Part shown: piece after piece, positions 23,215-32,153 of the stretch
Layout: each line of letters begins with the position of its first letter
Numbering within the stretch: the stretch's first letter is position 1
Assembly: GCA_009787775.1 (NCBI GenBank)
Contig: WQSQ01000011.1
Span: forward strand, 1 to 41,645
DNA: 41,645 nucleotides
Direction of reading: 5' to 3'
Origin: Treponema sp.
Lineage (GTDB): Bacteria; Spirochaetota; Spirochaetia; Treponematales; Breznakiellaceae
The notes under the pieces: generated by a model
What the model was told of the DNA's origin: nothing
Database searches by the model: none
The model's input: only the letters and a program-made list of their open reading frames with translations
Program-made: the position numbers and the translations under genes

Positions 23215-23997
23215 TCATTTCTTAAACAACGCATAGTAAAGCAGCAGGAATTTATAACCAATGTACGGAAAGATTCGGAAAAACTTCAGCGGCTCCTGGA
23301 AGCAATAGCCTATCCATTCAAGTCCGGCGTTAAAGGCGATTCTTGAAGGATGCGTTTTCTTCTCAGCAAAGACATCAAAGATATCGCTGCACCACAGCCT
23401 CATGCCTTCTCCCAGAACTCCATTGTTCCTGTAAATCCACCGTTCCTTGCCGCGGACGCCTTTTCCGGCCAATAACAGTGAAGGAGAGGATTTTTTTATG
23501 GCCTTAATGATGGTGGCTTCCTCATACCGTTTAAAATAACCGGGAAAGCGCCCCACAACACGCAGTTTGGGAAATGTTTGACGAATGTTCTGTTCGGTTT
23601 TCTGCAGAATCTTTCTTTGGCCGCCGAGAAGGTAGCAGGTAAACTCCCGTTTCTCAAGAATGGTAAGTATGCTGACAATAAAGTCGAAAGGCATATACCG
23701 GTGCGCGGTTTTACCTGTAAGGAATTTTAAACCGCTTATTATGCTTTTGGAAATGGGAATAACCAGCGAAGCGTTTACCACATAGCAACGGTATTCGCTG
23801 TTTCTTCTGGCGCGAAGCAAATCCCAAAGAGAAAGAAGAACAATGTTATGCTCTTTCTTCGTTTTTAACAGATCATAAACGATATCACTTAACTGTTCGG
23901 GCGCGACAATGTCAATCGGAACTTTAAGAAATTCCAGTCGCTGCGAACACTGCTCCTGCTGCGAACTTTCCAATTTTACACCTTTTTCAGTTCCCAC
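23215..23997 (-). CDS. Divergent WecG/TagA/CpsF (GT26) family glycosyltransferase
   Basis: About 260 residues. GT26 enzymes move an N-acetylamino sugar onto a lipid-linked precursor at the membrane during surface polymer synthesis. The overall pattern fits: VVNASLVIPISKSIISGLKFL, FTCYLLGG with LQKTEQNIRQTFPKLRVVGRFPGYF, LLLAGKGVRGKERWI and HPSRIAFNAGLEWIGYCFQEP. Two key spots differ: the usual NADG reads NASL, losing an Asp reported to matter for catalysis, and the QEKW region reads GKERW. It may be inactive or altered. The start is uncertain: GTG at 23997, overlapping rsmE by 22 bases, or a TTG inside with AAAGGTG before it. Tight overlap shows co-transcription with rsmE. Confidence 0.75.
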   Translation of the reverse strand: MGTEKGVKLESSQQEQCSQRLEFLKVPIDIVAPEQLSDIVYDLLKTKKEHNIVLLSLWDLLRARRNSEYRCYVVNASLVIPISKSIISGLKFLTGKTAHRYMPFDFIVSILTILEKREFTCYLLGGQRKILQKTEQNIRQTFPKLRVVGRFPGYFKRYEEATIIKAIKKSSPSLLLAGKGVRGKERWIYRNNGVLGEGMRLWCSDIFDVFAEKKTHPSRIAFNAGLEWIGYCFQEPLKFFRIFPYIGYKFLLLYYALFKK

Positions 23998-24830
23998 GAA
24001 TCTCTCTCCAGCAATAAAATACGAATTGCGGCAGCGCAGTAAAGGGCGGCTGTTTCTGTCCGCAAAACAATATCCCCTATTGTAAAAGGTTTAAACCCGT
24101 TTTCAAGAAAGAGGCTTACCTCCTTATCGGAAAATCCTCCTTCCGGCCCGATTGCCAGTACAATAATTTCGGGATTACCTACAAGATACCTGTGAAGGCT
24201 CTCATGTTCAAGACCCCCGGCCCGCTCCTGTAAATGGTGAAACAGAATTCCCAGCCCCGGACGCTGTTTTTGCAAAGAATCATTTATTAATGTTTTCCAG
24301 TAATCCAGCAATTCATTTATTGTTAAAGGCTGCCGCAGCGCTGTTGCAATCCTTGAACCGCTTTGCTGTCTTGCCTCTTTTATAATTCGTTCCCAGCGTG
24401 AAAACTTTTGGCCTGCTGCTTTGGTTCTTCCAATGGTAAATTCCGAAACAAACGGGACTATTTCAGTAATTCCGCCTTCCGCAGCCTGACGCACGATTAA
24501 GTCCATCTTGTCACTTTTTGGAAGCGCCTGAAACAGAATAATTGGAGGAACTGCGTCAGAAGAACCCGCACAAAGACACGCATCTTCGGTCTGAAGCGCA
24601 GGAGAAGAGGAAGATAAATGACTGAGCGAAGGCGGTATACATTTGCCGGTGATAACACCGTTACTGATTGAGATAATATGAACCAGGGTTTCTTTGTTAT
24701 TCGGCAGAAGCGCGGGGAAATACTCACCGGCAGCATAGCGGCGGACATTTACGAGATAGTGGTAGTCCTTTCCTTCGAACCTAACCAGATTATCACTGTC
24801 GGTGCCGCCATTAATAATAAACTGTTTCAA
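23976..24830 (-). CDS. rsmE: 16S rRNA m3U1498 methyltransferase
   Basis: 284 residues, slightly longer than the usual 240-250 owing to inserted stretches near residues 70-90 and 185-210. RsmE methylates U1498 of 16S rRNA. The SPOUT-fold signature is clear near the C-terminus: VLAIGPEGGFSDKEV, then FTIGDIVLRTETAALYCAAAI; the middle has ALPKSDKMDLIVRQAAEGGITEIVPF. The start is a TTG at 24830; an in-frame TAA six codons upstream prevents extension and no ATG lies nearby. It follows ctpA by 65 bases and overlaps the GT26 gene. Confidence 0.92.
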   Translation of the reverse strand: MKQFIINGGTDSDNLVRFEGKDYHYLVNVRRYAAGEYFPALLPNNKETLVHIISISNGVITGKCIPPSLSHLSSSSPALQTEDACLCAGSSDAVPPIILFQALPKSDKMDLIVRQAAEGGITEIVPFVSEFTIGRTKAAGQKFSRWERIIKEARQQSGSRIATALRQPLTINELLDYWKTLINDSLQKQRPGLGILFHHLQERAGGLEHESLHRYLVGNPEIIVLAIGPEGGFSDKEVSLFLENGFKPFTIGDIVLRTETAALYCAAAIRILLLERDSWELKKV

Positions 24831-24895
24831 AATGTTAATCCGCGCAAATTACCTGATAAATAAAACAGATATATCCTGTATTTTCAGCAGGAAAA

Positions 24896-26380
24896 TCAGG
24901 ACGCTATCGCAAGTTCGTTTTCCTTCTCCTCCTGCAATGCCTTGAGAGTTCTTACATTCTGCATCAATATATTATAATTGCCGCCGCGTAAAATGTTCAC
25001 AGCTTCCTGCAGCTGAACATCATATTCAAGATCATATACCGGAGCAAGGATTGTACGGTTTAACTCGTTCCTGATTAGCCGTCTGAGCAGAGACGTATCA
25101 AGCATGTAATCATTTTGAAGGACACGGGCGAAATCATCAACCTGAGCGGCGGAAGCATGAGGATTCTGCTCAACAAAAACCGGAATCCTGTTGGCATTGA
25201 TAAGCTCATTTAAATGGACGGCATCTTCCTCTGTATATTCAGGAAACGATACTTCGCGATCAGGCGGGATACCGACTTTATCTATATTAACATTGCTTGG
25301 CGTAAAATAACGCGCGGTAGTTATCCTGAATCCGACATTGTTTAAGGGGTAAACCTGCTGTACAGAACCCTTGCCGAACGTATTTTCCCCGACAAGGTAT
25401 GCCCTGCCCCTGTCTTTGAGAGCGCCTGCGACAATTTCCGAAGCGGAAGCCGATCCTCTGTTTATAAGGACAATAACCGGAATATTGTCCGGCACAAGAG
25501 CTGTCCGGTTTGCGTTAAAGTCACGATTTTCATAAGTTATTCTTGACCTGATGCTGACAACAGGCCCGCCGTCAAGGAATAGATTTGAAACATCAACAGC
25601 GGAATCCAGCCGTCCGCCGTAATTATTCCGTAAATCAAGAATCAGACTGGTATAGTTGTTTTTCTGAAATTCCAGAATCGCGTCTTTTGCTCTGTCTGCC
25701 GTAAAGGGTGTAAAGGTAAGGAGTTTTAAATAGCCGATATTGCCTATCATGGCGTATTTCGCCGTGGGCACCTCAATAATAGCCCTGGTTATTGTGACAG
25801 GAAATTCCAGTCTGTCGCCGCGCCTTATCATCAGCTTAACGCTCTCTCCCGGTGTCCCTCTTAACATGCCAAGGACTTCATCCATTGTAATTGTTTCAGT
25901 CGGAATTCCGTTAATTTCGGTAATAAAATCGCCTGGATTGATTCCTGCCCTCCACCCCGGAGTATCTTCAATCGGAGAGGCAACTTCTACCCACATTGGT
26001 TTTCCGTCAGGACGCGGAGATGTAGCTTTTGTGATATTCAGCCCTACTCCGCCGAAATTACCCTGCGTTGTGTCGCTGATATCGCTCATGTCGGATTCCG
26101 TCATATAGACAGAGTACGGATCATTCAAAGCGCCGAACATTCCGTTCATTGCGCCTTCAAAAAGCGTATGCGGGTCAACTTCTTCTACATAATTCTGAAT
26201 TATAAAATTATAAACATTTTGCAATAAACTTGCATAATTCTGTCTTTGAGCCTGCGTTATGTTCGAATTGCCCTGCGCTGACGCCGCAGGTATTATCGCG
26301 AAAGTAAACAAAGCGCCGAAAATGACAGTTACTGTAATCCAGACCCATTTAAAGGATTGCTTTTTTTGCTGTATATCCAT
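24896..26380 (-). CDS. ctpA: C-terminal processing peptidase (S41 family)
   Basis: 494 residues. A signal anchor (about 13-36) leads to a periplasmic protease. A PDZ domain spans about 107-195 (GVGLNITKA, GWRAGINPGDFITEINGIP), and the S41 core follows with LILDLRNNYGGRLDSAVDVS, NRGSASASEI and NTFGKGSVQ. Ser312 and Lys337 are 25 apart, as in characterised Ser-Lys dyad members, so it should be active. These proteases trim C-termini of envelope proteins. A helical C-terminal tail of about 90 residues is extra. AGGAG before the ATG supports the start. It diverges from the CHASE2 cyclase across 49 bp. Confidence 0.93.
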   Translation of the reverse strand: MDIQQKKQSFKWVWITVTVIFGALFTFAIIPAASAQGNSNITQAQRQNYASLLQNVYNFIIQNYVEEVDPHTLFEGAMNGMFGALNDPYSVYMTESDMSDISDTTQGNFGGVGLNITKATSPRPDGKPMWVEVASPIEDTPGWRAGINPGDFITEINGIPTETITMDEVLGMLRGTPGESVKLMIRRGDRLEFPVTITRAIIEVPTAKYAMIGNIGYLKLLTFTPFTADRAKDAILEFQKNNYTSLILDLRNNYGGRLDSAVDVSNLFLDGGPVVSIRSRITYENRDFNANRTALVPDNIPVIVLINRGSASASEIVAGALKDRGRAYLVGENTFGKGSVQQVYPLNNVGFRITTARYFTPSNVNIDKVGIPPDREVSFPEYTEEDAVHLNELINANRIPVFVEQNPHASAAQVDDFARVLQNDYMLDTSLLRRLIRNELNRTILAPVYDLEYDVQLQEAVNILRGGNYNILMQNVRTLKALQEEKENELAIAS

Positions 26381-26391
26381 GGTAAACTCCT

Positions 26392-26410
26392 GTTATACTT
26401 ATTATATAAC
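26392..26410. promoter_or_regulatory. Dyad in the 49-bp divergent ctpA/cyclase intergenic region
   Basis: GTTATA and TATAAC are inverted around CTTATTA. Either arm could serve as a -10 box for one of the two divergent genes, so the promoters must overlap. No clear -35 box was identified outside the coding regions. Confidence 0.35.
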
Positions 26411-26429
26411 AAATAAAAAGGATAGTGAT

Positions 26430-29030
26430 ATGGTTACTGTAAAAAAAATAGGAAAAAAACTGACGACTGTGATTATAATCAGCCTTGTATTTCTGGCAAT
26501 TACCGGCCTTCATTTACTTGGCGTCTTTCAGTTTCTGGAAAATAAATCCTATGATTTTAGAGTACGCTTTTGGGCTGATTCGTTTTGGCTTGAACCGTTT
26601 TGGCCTGATTCCTTCTATCGCAGCCCTTCTAATGATATTGTTGTAATCCTGCTGGAGCAGGACAGTCTTGACTGGGCTCAGCTGGAGCGGGGATGGGGAT
26701 GGCCCTGGCCGAGACAGGCATACGCCGATATTGTAAATTACATGAATCTGAGCGGAGCAAGCTCAGTTGCGTTCGACGTAATATTCTCCGAACAATCCAT
26801 TTACAGGAACGCCAAACAGGATGAAATAATCGATAATGCGGTCAATGCGCTGGAAGAGGTTGCCCAGGACACAGGAAGCCGGTCACAACCCGGATTTGAC
26901 CCGGACAACCGCGAATTAACAAGCAGTATAGAGAATTTATACGGTTTTGCAAGGCAGATTGACAGTTCGCAGTTAACAGGTACAGGAAGGTCTTTTCAAT
27001 CCTTATCGGGCGGCCAGCAGCGAACCGGAATGACATCAATGTTTTCTGTATACAACGTTATTATTAACGCGCTGCGCAGTTTAAGCTCAAGAGAAGATGA
27101 TGAATCCTTTATCAGAGCTTCAGCGGATTTCGGCCATGTTGTACAGACAGTTATGTTCTCAAGCCAGACGGGAAACACGCTTTCATGGCCGTCCGGCGTT
27201 GACAAACCATTGTTCCGTACAGATAATTTCGATTCAATACTGGCTAACTTCAGCGTAGGCGAAGGAGAGAAAGCCCAGTTCCCAATCCGGGGATTAATTA
27301 ATTCAGCCGGAGCATTGGGGAGCGTTACAGGCGTTCCGGACTCTGACGGAATTATAAGAAGACTAAAACCTTTTACATTATTTGACGGACGGGCATTACC
27401 TGGTCTTTCCGCCGCTTCTCTTATTGTTTCAGGATACGGAACGCAAATATCTTATAACAGCAAAACCGGTACAATTGAATGGGAAGGTATTTCAATACCT
27501 GTTGACGCAAACGGCAACGCGCTTTTGCGTTATAGGGGAGATTTTCAGGAGAAATATCACCCGTACAGGGTAATGGATATTCTCTTAAGCATAGAAGCCA
27601 ACGAAAGGGGCGATAATCTGGAGTTTGGGAATTACACTACCGCAACGGGAACAAATTGGTGGATGCTTACACCGGAAAACTTCAGCAAAGCCAATGTATT
27701 CTTCGGTTTCTACGCGCAGGGGCTTTATGATATTTTCAGCACGCCAATATCATCGGTTTATCCCGGCATGGGATGTCATATAACAATGCTGGACAATATG
27801 CTGAAGGGGGATTTTATCCGCGAAAGCAGCGAAGCTGTTAACCTGATTATCCTGTTCGCAGTAATAGTATTGGTTGTATGTCTGACAATATCTTCCAGCC
27901 GTATCGCATTGTCTGTCGGAGGAACAATCTTTCTTGTTGTTTTAATCTTGGTAAGCGCGTTCATGTCCTATCAGCTCGGCGGTTTATGGATACCAATGAT
28001 TACATTCATTGCAGGAACGATTGCAGGTTTTATTACCGTAACCATTTATAATTACGCAACAGAAGGCAGCCAGAAACGTTTTATAAAATCAGCTTTCTCG
28101 CAGTATCTGTCGCCGAAAGTTATTGACAGAATTATAGCGGATCCTTCGCAGCTGAAACTTGGCGGCGAAAAGAGGGAGATGACCGCAATCTTTACCGATA
28201 TCCGCGCGTTTTCTACATTCTCCGAAGCGCTTGGCGATCCTGCAAAACTTGTAGAACTTCTTAATTTTTATCTGACAAAAATGAGCAATATCATTCTTAA
28301 CCATCAGGGAACAATAGACAAGTACGAAGGAGACGCAATTATTGCATTCTTCGGCGCGCCGGTACAAATGGACAACCATGCTTCAATGGCCTGCCGCGCA
28401 GTAGTAAACATGAAAAAGGCGGAAAAGGAAATAAACCGTGAGGCGCTTTCGCTTGGACTGGTCACTCCTGAAGTAATGAAGGCCATGGCCGCAAAGAAAG
28501 CGATAAAAAGCATTGATGATCCGCATCCCATTTTCACAAGGCTTGGCATAAATACCGGTGATATGGTTGTAGGCAATATGGGAACCCCCAACAAAATGGA
28601 CTACACAATCATGGGTAACGCCGTCAATCTGGCCGCAAGGCTGGAAGGAGTAAATAAACAGTACGATACAGGCGGTATGCTGATGAGCGAATATACAAGA
28701 ACGGTCATCGGCGATGAGTTCGTTGTACGGCCCTTAAGCAAAGTGAGAGTTGTCGGTATCAATACCCCTCTGCGGCTTTATGAACTTTTAGATATTGCAT
28801 CCGAGGCATCCCCTGAGCTGCTGGATATGGTAAAAAGCTGGGAGCAGGCATTTCAATTTTATGAAGAAAAGAATTTTATAGCCGCTCAGAATATCTTTCA
28901 GTTAATCTACAGCAGAAACAGCGATGATATGGCCGCTAAAAAATACTTAAACAGGTGCAGCACATTAATATCTTCTCCTTTTGATGAAGGAAATTGGGAT
29001 AACGGCGTAGATAACCTGACAGAGAAATAA
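26430..29030 (+). CDS. CHASE2-domain class III adenylate cyclase
   Basis: 866 residues from the ATG at 26430, which has AAGGA eight bases upstream; a frame opening at 26259 is rejected because it lies inside ctpA. One N-terminal helix (about 12-33), a periplasmic CHASE2 sensor (to about 465), three helices (about 470-545) and a class III cyclase domain (about 575-790). Metal aspartates appear in FTDIRAFSTF and KYEGDAIIAFFG. The Lys before YEGD and the Asp in MDYTIMGN are the adenine-specifying pair, and GNAVNLAARLEG holds the transition-state Asn/Arg, so cyclic AMP is the expected product. A C-terminal helical tail (about 90 residues) is extra. Signal unknown. Confidence 0.92.
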   Translation: MVTVKKIGKKLTTVIIISLVFLAITGLHLLGVFQFLENKSYDFRVRFWADSFWLEPFWPDSFYRSPSNDIVVILLEQDSLDWAQLERGWGWPWPRQAYADIVNYMNLSGASSVAFDVIFSEQSIYRNAKQDEIIDNAVNALEEVAQDTGSRSQPGFDPDNRELTSSIENLYGFARQIDSSQLTGTGRSFQSLSGGQQRTGMTSMFSVYNVIINALRSLSSREDDESFIRASADFGHVVQTVMFSSQTGNTLSWPSGVDKPLFRTDNFDSILANFSVGEGEKAQFPIRGLINSAGALGSVTGVPDSDGIIRRLKPFTLFDGRALPGLSAASLIVSGYGTQISYNSKTGTIEWEGISIPVDANGNALLRYRGDFQEKYHPYRVMDILLSIEANERGDNLEFGNYTTATGTNWWMLTPENFSKANVFFGFYAQGLYDIFSTPISSVYPGMGCHITMLDNMLKGDFIRESSEAVNLIILFAVIVLVVCLTISSSRIALSVGGTIFLVVLILVSAFMSYQLGGLWIPMITFIAGTIAGFITVTIYNYATEGSQKRFIKSAFSQYLSPKVIDRIIADPSQLKLGGEKREMTAIFTDIRAFSTFSEALGDPAKLVELLNFYLTKMSNIILNHQGTIDKYEGDAIIAFFGAPVQMDNHASMACRAVVNMKKAEKEINREALSLGLVTPEVMKAMAAKKAIKSIDDPHPIFTRLGINTGDMVVGNMGTPNKMDYTIMGNAVNLAARLEGVNKQYDTGGMLMSEYTRTVIGDEFVVRPLSKVRVVGINTPLRLYELLDIASEASPELLDMVKSWEQAFQFYEEKNFIAAQNIFQLIYSRNSDDMAAKKYLNRCSTLISSPFDEGNWDNGVDNLTEK

Positions 29031-29046
29031 GACGTTAAAAGTTTCA

Positions 29047-29075
29047 TTGATTTTTTTGTATTTCCATATTACAAT
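29047..29075 (+). promoter_or_regulatory. Promoter of the SH3 protein/M48 protease operon
   Basis: TTGATT (29047-29052), exact 17-bp spacer, TACAAT (29070-29075). AGAGG lies before the ATG at 29098. The T-run in the spacer does not follow a stem, so it is not a terminator of the cyclase gene. Confidence 0.65.
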
Positions 29076-29097
29076 GCTTTTTTATGAGAGGTAAAAA

Positions 29098-29574
29098 ATG
29101 AAGAAAGTATTTATTGTTGTTTGTTTAGTGCTGTTTCTTGCAGGTATTGCGGCAGCGCAAGTCTCAAGAGGCGGAACTCTTTATGTATCAGTAAAAAACC
29201 TGCCGCTTAAATCATCAACAGGGTGGTTCGCAAGAACAAACGGAACCCTGGAATACGGAGCCCAGGTTACGGTTTTACAGGTTAACGGAAGGTTTGTTGA
29301 AGTAAGAAGCGCAGCCAATTCATCTGTTACAGGGTGGACTGCATCGTCCAATTTTTCCACAAGACAGGTTGTATCGGGAACATCCAGTACAGCGACAGCA
29401 AGGGAAGTAGCTCTTGCAGGAAAAGGCTTTAATCAGGAAGTTGAACAATCATACAAAACAGGACATCAGGACCTTAACTTTGCTGATGTAGACATGGTTG
29501 AAACGATTTCTGTTAATGAAAATGAGTTTCGATATTTTCTGGAAGAAGGCCATCTGGCAATGGGAGACATATAA
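29098..29574 (+). CDS. Secreted bacterial SH3-domain protein
   Basis: 158 residues. A signal peptide (MKKVFIVVCLVLFLAGIAAAQ) is followed by an SH3b-like domain at about 25-95: LYVSVKNLPLKSSTGWFARTNG, LEYGAQVTVLQVNGRFVEVRS and TGWTASSNFS. Such domains bind cell-wall peptides or partner proteins. The C-terminal 55 residues (GKGFNQEVEQSYKT, MVETISVNENEFRYFLEEG) are not recognised. Its stop overlaps the protease start (TAATG), so the two are made together and may act together in the periplasm. Confidence 0.85.
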   Translation: MKKVFIVVCLVLFLAGIAAAQVSRGGTLYVSVKNLPLKSSTGWFARTNGTLEYGAQVTVLQVNGRFVEVRSAANSSVTGWTASSNFSTRQVVSGTSSTATAREVALAGKGFNQEVEQSYKTGHQDLNFADVDMVETISVNENEFRYFLEEGHLAMGDI

Positions 29575-30485
29575 TGAAAACCAAATTTAGCATTATTATT
29601 GTTGTTTTTATTACTTTTGCCAGTTTAATGTATTCATGCAATACTATCGCAGCAATTACAGATGTCGGCGCTCAGGTAGCCAGCGCGGCGGGAGTTATTG
29701 ACCAAAATATAGCCAATGCCATCAGCCAATCCGCAAGAGCCATCGGTACAGCCGCGGAAGATATTACTCCCGAACAGGAATATTTTATCGGCAGGGCAGT
29801 TGCCGCTAATATCCTCACAAATTACAGCTTATGGAACGCAAACGCATTGCTGACTAATTATTTAAACCTCATATGTACGGCTATTACCATCAATTCACCC
29901 CGTCCAGATGTTTACAACGGTTACCGTGTAGCAATTCTTGACAGCAACGAAATAAACGCTTTTGCGACTTCCGGTGGACATATTTTTGTTACCCGCGGCC
30001 TTATCGCCGCCGCAAGAACTGAGGACGCTCTCGCGGCAGTTATAGCGCATGAGGTAGCTCATATTCAGTTGCAGCACAGCATTAAGGCAATCAAATCCAG
30101 CCGTATAACACAGGCTATTTTGGTTACAGGCACATCGGCAGCGGGAGCGGCAACAGGGATGGATGTAGATGAATTAACCAGTGTCTTTAATGAGTCGGTC
30201 GGAGAAATTGTTCAAACACTTGTTAACAACGGCTATTCCCAGACACAGGAATTTGAAGCAGATGATATGGCAATGAGTCTTATGGGTTCCGCCGGATATA
30301 ATCCGTCAGCTTTAATTGATATGTTAAACGCGTTAAACAGTGTGCAGACAGCAGGTTCAGGTTTTGGAAAGACTCACCCAACACCAGCACAGCGCATAAC
30401 AAATGCGGTAAAATCCGTAGGAAATATTACAGTTGCAGATACAAGCGCGTCAAGACAGGCGCGGTTTGCCGCAGTAGCGAGATAA
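29574..30485 (+). CDS. M48-family metalloprotease lipoprotein
   Basis: 303 residues. The signal ends SLMYSC with Cys22 as the lipidation site. The zinc-protease motif HEVAH (H159-H163) and QEFEAD (near 225-230, third zinc ligand) mark an M48 peptidase of the LoiP/YcaL/BepA type, periplasmic proteases that deal with outer-membrane protein quality. NAFATSGGHIFVTRGLI, before the zinc site, is also typical. The end (KTHPTPAQRI) matches the family, so the gene is full length. It is translationally coupled to the SH3 gene and followed by a perfect hairpin terminator. Confidence 0.92.
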   Translation: MKTKFSIIIVVFITFASLMYSCNTIAAITDVGAQVASAAGVIDQNIANAISQSARAIGTAAEDITPEQEYFIGRAVAANILTNYSLWNANALLTNYLNLICTAITINSPRPDVYNGYRVAILDSNEINAFATSGGHIFVTRGLIAAARTEDALAAVIAHEVAHIQLQHSIKAIKSSRITQAILVTGTSAAGAATGMDVDELTSVFNESVGEIVQTLVNNGYSQTQEFEADDMAMSLMGSAGYNPSALIDMLNALNSVQTAGSGFGKTHPTPAQRITNAVKSVGNITVADTSASRQARFAAVAR

Positions 30486-30495
30486 GCAATTACAG

Positions 30496-30527
30496 CGTAT
30501 GTCCGGAAAATACCGGACATACGTTTT
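30496..30527 (+). terminator. Rho-independent terminator after the M48 protease gene
   Basis: A perfect 11-bp stem (CGTATGTCCGG with CCGGACATACG), a 6-base loop and TTTT directly after. Confidence 0.85.
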
Positions 30528-30589
30528 AAATCAATTTGTCCACAGCATCAATACGATATTCCCAGAACGATAATCCAGTGCGTGTCTAC

Positions 30590-30618
30590 TTCATATATCA
30601 TTAAAAAAGTGCTATCAT
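30590..30618 (+). promoter_or_regulatory. Promoter of glyA, probably leaderless
   Basis: TTCATA (30590-30595), 17-bp spacer, TATCAT (30613-30618) preceded by TGC (extended -10). Only five bases separate the -10 box from the ATG at 30624, and no Shine-Dalgarno is present. Confidence 0.55.
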
Positions 30619-30623
30619 AAATC

Positions 30624-32135
30624 ATGAATACAAATCCGGTCGCGGCATATCTTTCAACCGCCGCTCAAGACAAAATTGATGCAAATCTGCTTGCTTACCT
30701 TTGCAGCCTTACGGAGATTTCCAAAGTTATCCCGGAAATCGCATCATCAATCGTTAAAGAGCTGGAGAACCAGCGAAAAAGAATAAAGCTGATTGCAAGC
30801 GAGAATTACTGCTCCATGGCGGTACAGCTTGCGATGGGTAATTTATTAACAGATAAATACGCCGAAGGAACTGCGTATCACCGATTTTACGGAGGAACCG
30901 AAAACGTTGACGCAATTGAAGCTCTTGCAGCACAGGAAGCGTGCCGTCTTTTCGGTGCGGAATACGCGAACGTTCAGCCGCACTGCGGCTCTGACGCAAA
31001 TTTACTCGCATACTGGGCAATCCTTTGCGCGAAAATCGAGACTCCCTCGTTAAAAAATTGGGGTCAGACAAATCTTTACGGTCTTAATGACGCGCAATGG
31101 AATGAGCTTAAGACAACAATGGGAAACCAGCGCCTTTTAACGCTTGATTATTATTCGGGCGGACATTTGACGCACGGTTACCGGAATAATATATCAAGCA
31201 GAATGTTTGACGTCCACAGCTATTCGGTCTCAGAAAAAGACGGTCTGCTTGATTACGATGAAATAGAGAAACAGGCTCTTGAGTTAAAACCTATAATTCT
31301 TTTAACAGGTTATTCAGCATATCCGCGGAAAATCAATTTTAAACGTATGCGGGAGATCGCAGACAAAGCAGGCAGCATCTTCATGGTAGACATGGCTCAT
31401 TTTGCAGGTTTGGTCGCCGGCAAGGTTTTTACGAACGAATACGATCCTGTTCCTTGGGCGCATGTTGTAACAAGCACAACACATAAAACGCTTCGGGGTC
31501 CGCGCGCAGGACTAATACTTTCAAAAAAAGAATTTGCCGAAGAGCTGGACAAAGGCTGTCCGCTGACAATGGGCGGGCCTCTGCCCCATGTGATAGCGGC
31601 AAAAGCGGCAGCTTTCCGTGAAGCGACAGCTCCTGAGTTCAGACAGTACGCAAGAAATATTGTCAGCAACTGCAGGGCGCTTGCCGCATCCTGCATAAAA
31701 AACGGCCTTGATGTACTTACGGGCGGAACAGATAACCATCTTATGTTAATCAATGTTCATAAAACCGGAATTACCGGCAGACAGGCGGAAAGTGCACTGC
31801 AGGATTGCAATATAACAGTAAACAGGAACAGCCTCCCGCGCGATCCAAACGGCCCGTGGTATACATCTGGATTAAGGATAGGTACTGCTGCAATTACAAC
31901 CCTTGGTATGGGAGAGAACGAGATGTCGGAGATTGCTTCCTTAATAGCGAAAGTTATCAATGGGACAACTCAAGCGCCGGACAGGAAGGATCCTTCAAAG
32001 AACAGCAAGGCAAAATACAACATTAACGAGACTGTAAAAAACGAAATTCACTCACGAGTAAAAACATTAATGGAACGCTTTCCTGTGTATCCAGAGCTGG
32101 ATTTGGAGATGCTTAAAAAACATTTTGTGAATTGA
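30624..32135 (+). CDS. glyA: Serine hydroxymethyltransferase, long form
   Basis: 503 residues against about 417 for the common bacterial enzyme. It interconverts serine and glycine with tetrahydrofolate. Core motifs: LIASENYCSMAVQLAMG, LTDKYAEGTAYHRFYGG, ANVQPHCGSDANLLAYWA, MVDMAHFAGLVAG and TSTTHKTLRGPRAG, the last containing the PLP lysine. Extra length comes from an N-terminal extension of about 40 residues and an insertion near residues 136-170 (LKNWGQTNLYGLNDAQWNEL). Similar long forms occur in treponemes. Transcription probably starts at the ATG. It is monocistronic and convergent with the propeller lipoprotein gene, with an 18-base gap. Confidence 0.95.
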   Translation: MNTNPVAAYLSTAAQDKIDANLLAYLCSLTEISKVIPEIASSIVKELENQRKRIKLIASENYCSMAVQLAMGNLLTDKYAEGTAYHRFYGGTENVDAIEALAAQEACRLFGAEYANVQPHCGSDANLLAYWAILCAKIETPSLKNWGQTNLYGLNDAQWNELKTTMGNQRLLTLDYYSGGHLTHGYRNNISSRMFDVHSYSVSEKDGLLDYDEIEKQALELKPIILLTGYSAYPRKINFKRMREIADKAGSIFMVDMAHFAGLVAGKVFTNEYDPVPWAHVVTSTTHKTLRGPRAGLILSKKEFAEELDKGCPLTMGGPLPHVIAAKAAAFREATAPEFRQYARNIVSNCRALAASCIKNGLDVLTGGTDNHLMLINVHKTGITGRQAESALQDCNITVNRNSLPRDPNGPWYTSGLRIGTAAITTLGMGENEMSEIASLIAKVINGTTQAPDRKDPSKNSKAKYNINETVKNEIHSRVKTLMERFPVYPELDLEMLKKHFVN

Positions 32136-32153
32136 TTGTACTTTACATTCTTC

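Noticed and set aside
26259-26429. Longer start for the CHASE2 cyclase
   Set aside because: It would run through the 5' end of the divergent ctpA gene; the ATG at 26430 has a ribosome-binding site and starts at the first membrane helix.
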